From: Chlamydiota bacterium
GTDB taxonomy: Bacteria > Chlamydiota > Chlamydiia > Chlamydiales > SM23-39
NCBI GenBank assembly: GCA_021772165.1
Contig: JAJFMM010000084.1
Coordinates: forward strand, 1 to 6,221
Direction: 5' to 3'
DNA: 6,221 nt
The position numbers were made by a program, and so were the translations under genes. Within the stretch, counting starts at the first letter, position 1; each line of letters starts with the position of its first letter. The notes beneath the pieces were generated by a model. It was not told the origin of the DNA, did not search any database, and saw nothing but the letters and a program-made list of their open reading frames with translations. Shown piece after piece: positions 5,531 to 6,221 of this stretch.

Positions 5531-5544
5531 GTTAAAAAGAAGTA
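5531..5544 (+). repeat. Direct repeat, right copy (after the orphan gene)
   Basis: Exact 14-base copy of 4738-4751, starting three bases after the stop codon of the orphan gene. In frame it would still read VKKKY, so it looks like a displaced fragment of the original def tail or a duplicated insertion site. Confidence 0.8.
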
Positions 5545-5566
5545 CCAAAAAATATTACCTGTTTTT

Positions 5567-5705
5567 TTTATCCTGCCGGCGTAGCCGATCTTGTTCTTTC
5601 TTTGGGCAAAACACGAGTGTTTCTAAAAATCCTTGAACAGGATGGCTGCATACTCAGCTACAGGATCGCCTGCGGCGGCATGATCGGCTCCGCCGGCAGG
5701 ATAAA
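5567..5705. repeat. GC-rich inverted-repeat element, MITE- or REP-like
   Basis: Outer arms of 24 bases (5567-5590 and 5682-5705) are complementary at all but one position, with core TCCTGCCGGCG, and enclose 91 bases. Inside there is a smaller hairpin AAACAC/GTGTTT (5609-5622). A further copy of the arm core, CCTGCGGCGG (5669-5678), can pair with CCGCCGGCAGG (5690-5700) as an alternative fold. The arms are much more GC-rich than the flanks. No T run follows either arm in the right orientation, so it is not a classical terminator, although it lies between two convergent genes. No target-site duplication is evident. It fills most of the gap 5528-5716, where no gene is seen. Confidence 0.8.
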
Positions 5706-5716
5706 GAATGAGTCTG

Positions 5717-6221
5717 TTATTTCTTAGAAAGATGATCGCCCACGCGAAGTGCATTCGCAATGATCGTTAGTCCCGGATTCACAGCTCCACTCGAACAGAA
5801 GAAACTTCCATCCACTGCATAGAGATTGTCGAGGTCATGCGCCTTGCAATTCACATCAAGTACTGATGTTTTCGGATCCTTGCCAAAACGCAATGTACCT
5901 ACTTGATGCGCTACGCCTGCCAGAGGGATCTTTTTCGAGAGGTAGGATTTCGAGGGAAAATGGAACATATGTCCTGTGGTGCGAAGAACCTCTTTCAGTT
6001 TCTTGAGCAATCTGTGATGCGCTTCCATATTATTTTCTGTGTAGTGCAGCTGGATGCGGTCTTGCTCGTCGACCATGACGCGATTTTCCGGATCGGGGAG
6101 ATCTTCTGAGGTGATCCACCAGCCAACCGAATGATCCGCCATCCAGTCGAGGATGAAACGCGGCGCTGGAATTGGCGAATCGGCAGCAAGCATGCCTCCT
6201 TTGACCTTCCCGAGAAGCTGC
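5717..6221 (-). CDS. GMC-family oxidoreductase, C-terminal part
   Basis: FAD-dependent glucose-methanol-choline family oxidoreductase. The visible 167 residues cover the C-terminal substrate-binding and catalytic domain, and the frame is open to the right edge, so the FAD-binding N-terminus lies outside. The diagnostic block is intact: VAHQVGTLRFG with the catalytic His, then SVLDVNCKAHDLDNLYAVDG, then SGAVNPGLTIIANALR with the second active-site position occupied by Asn. The His-Asn spacing is 43 residues, the same as between the two active-site histidines of glucose oxidase. This His/Asn pair is the combination known in cholesterol oxidase and others. The AHQ.GT.RFG and NC.AHD..NLY.VD features fit the bacterial branch of the family. 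The substrate cannot be deduced. The gene is convergent with the orphan gene at 4772-5527 across the inverted repeat. Confidence 0.95.
   Translation of the reverse strand, partial: QLLGKVKGGMLAADSPIPAPRFILDWMADHSVGWWITSEDLPDPENRVMVDEQDRIQLHYTENNMEAHHRLLKKLKEVLRTTGHMFHFPSKSYLSKKIPLAGVAHQVGTLRFGKDPKTSVLDVNCKAHDLDNLYAVDGSFFCSSGAVNPGLTIIANALRVGDHLSKK

Noticed and set aside
5515..5533. Small hairpin AACGGA/TCCGTT at the end of the orphan gene as a terminator
   Set aside because: The stem is only six bases and is followed by an A-rich, not T-rich, stretch.

Overview
The window looks like a chromosomal segment of an environmental (amoeba-associated) chlamydia, order Parachlamydiales or a relative. 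The clues are a triosephosphate isomerase gene lying divergently from an exodeoxyribonuclease VII large-subunit gene, a combination I recall from Chlamydia (tpiS next to xseA), together with secG, a chlamydial-looking peptide deformylase, a GMC oxidoreductase and several orphan proteins of the kind these genomes carry. The genus cannot be fixed from the sequence alone.

Layout. (1) 1-166, minus: the N-terminus of xseA, running off the left edge. (2) 201-1959, minus: a tandem family of an unrecognised Ser/Pro-rich protein. There are two intact copies (201-797 and 905-1612), each with its own good sigma-70-like promoter, and upstream of them a decayed third copy (1718-1959) broken by a frameshift and internal deletions. 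(3) 1960-2143: an AT-rich leader and promoter region with RNA hairpins. (4) 2144-3025, plus: a 293-residue repeat protein of four near-identical helix/PGTPSDPKKT units joined by seven-residue IPT linkers, closed by a very strong intrinsic terminator (3044-3077). (5) 3180-4764, plus: a tightly packed operon tpiA-secG-def in which consecutive genes overlap by four bases (ATGA). (6) 4772-5527, plus: a Cys-rich orphan placed seven bases after def and flanked by a 14-bp direct repeat copied from the 3' end of def. (7) 5528-5716: an intergenic region holding a long GC-rich inverted repeat (arms 5567-5590 and 5682-5705) that looks like a small dispersed repeat element. (8) 5717-6221, minus: the C-terminal part of a GMC-family oxidoreductase, with its start beyond the right edge.

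The housekeeping genes (xseA, tpiA, secG, def) serve DNA repair, glycolysis, protein export and protein maturation. They form an ordinary backbone. About 3 kb of lineage-specific DNA (the tandem family and the repeat protein) separates the two divergent housekeeping genes, and a second accessory gene sits directly after def. The accessory proteins lack signal peptides and recognised domains. Secretion by a type III system is a reasonable guess for a chlamydia, but nothing in the sequence proves it.
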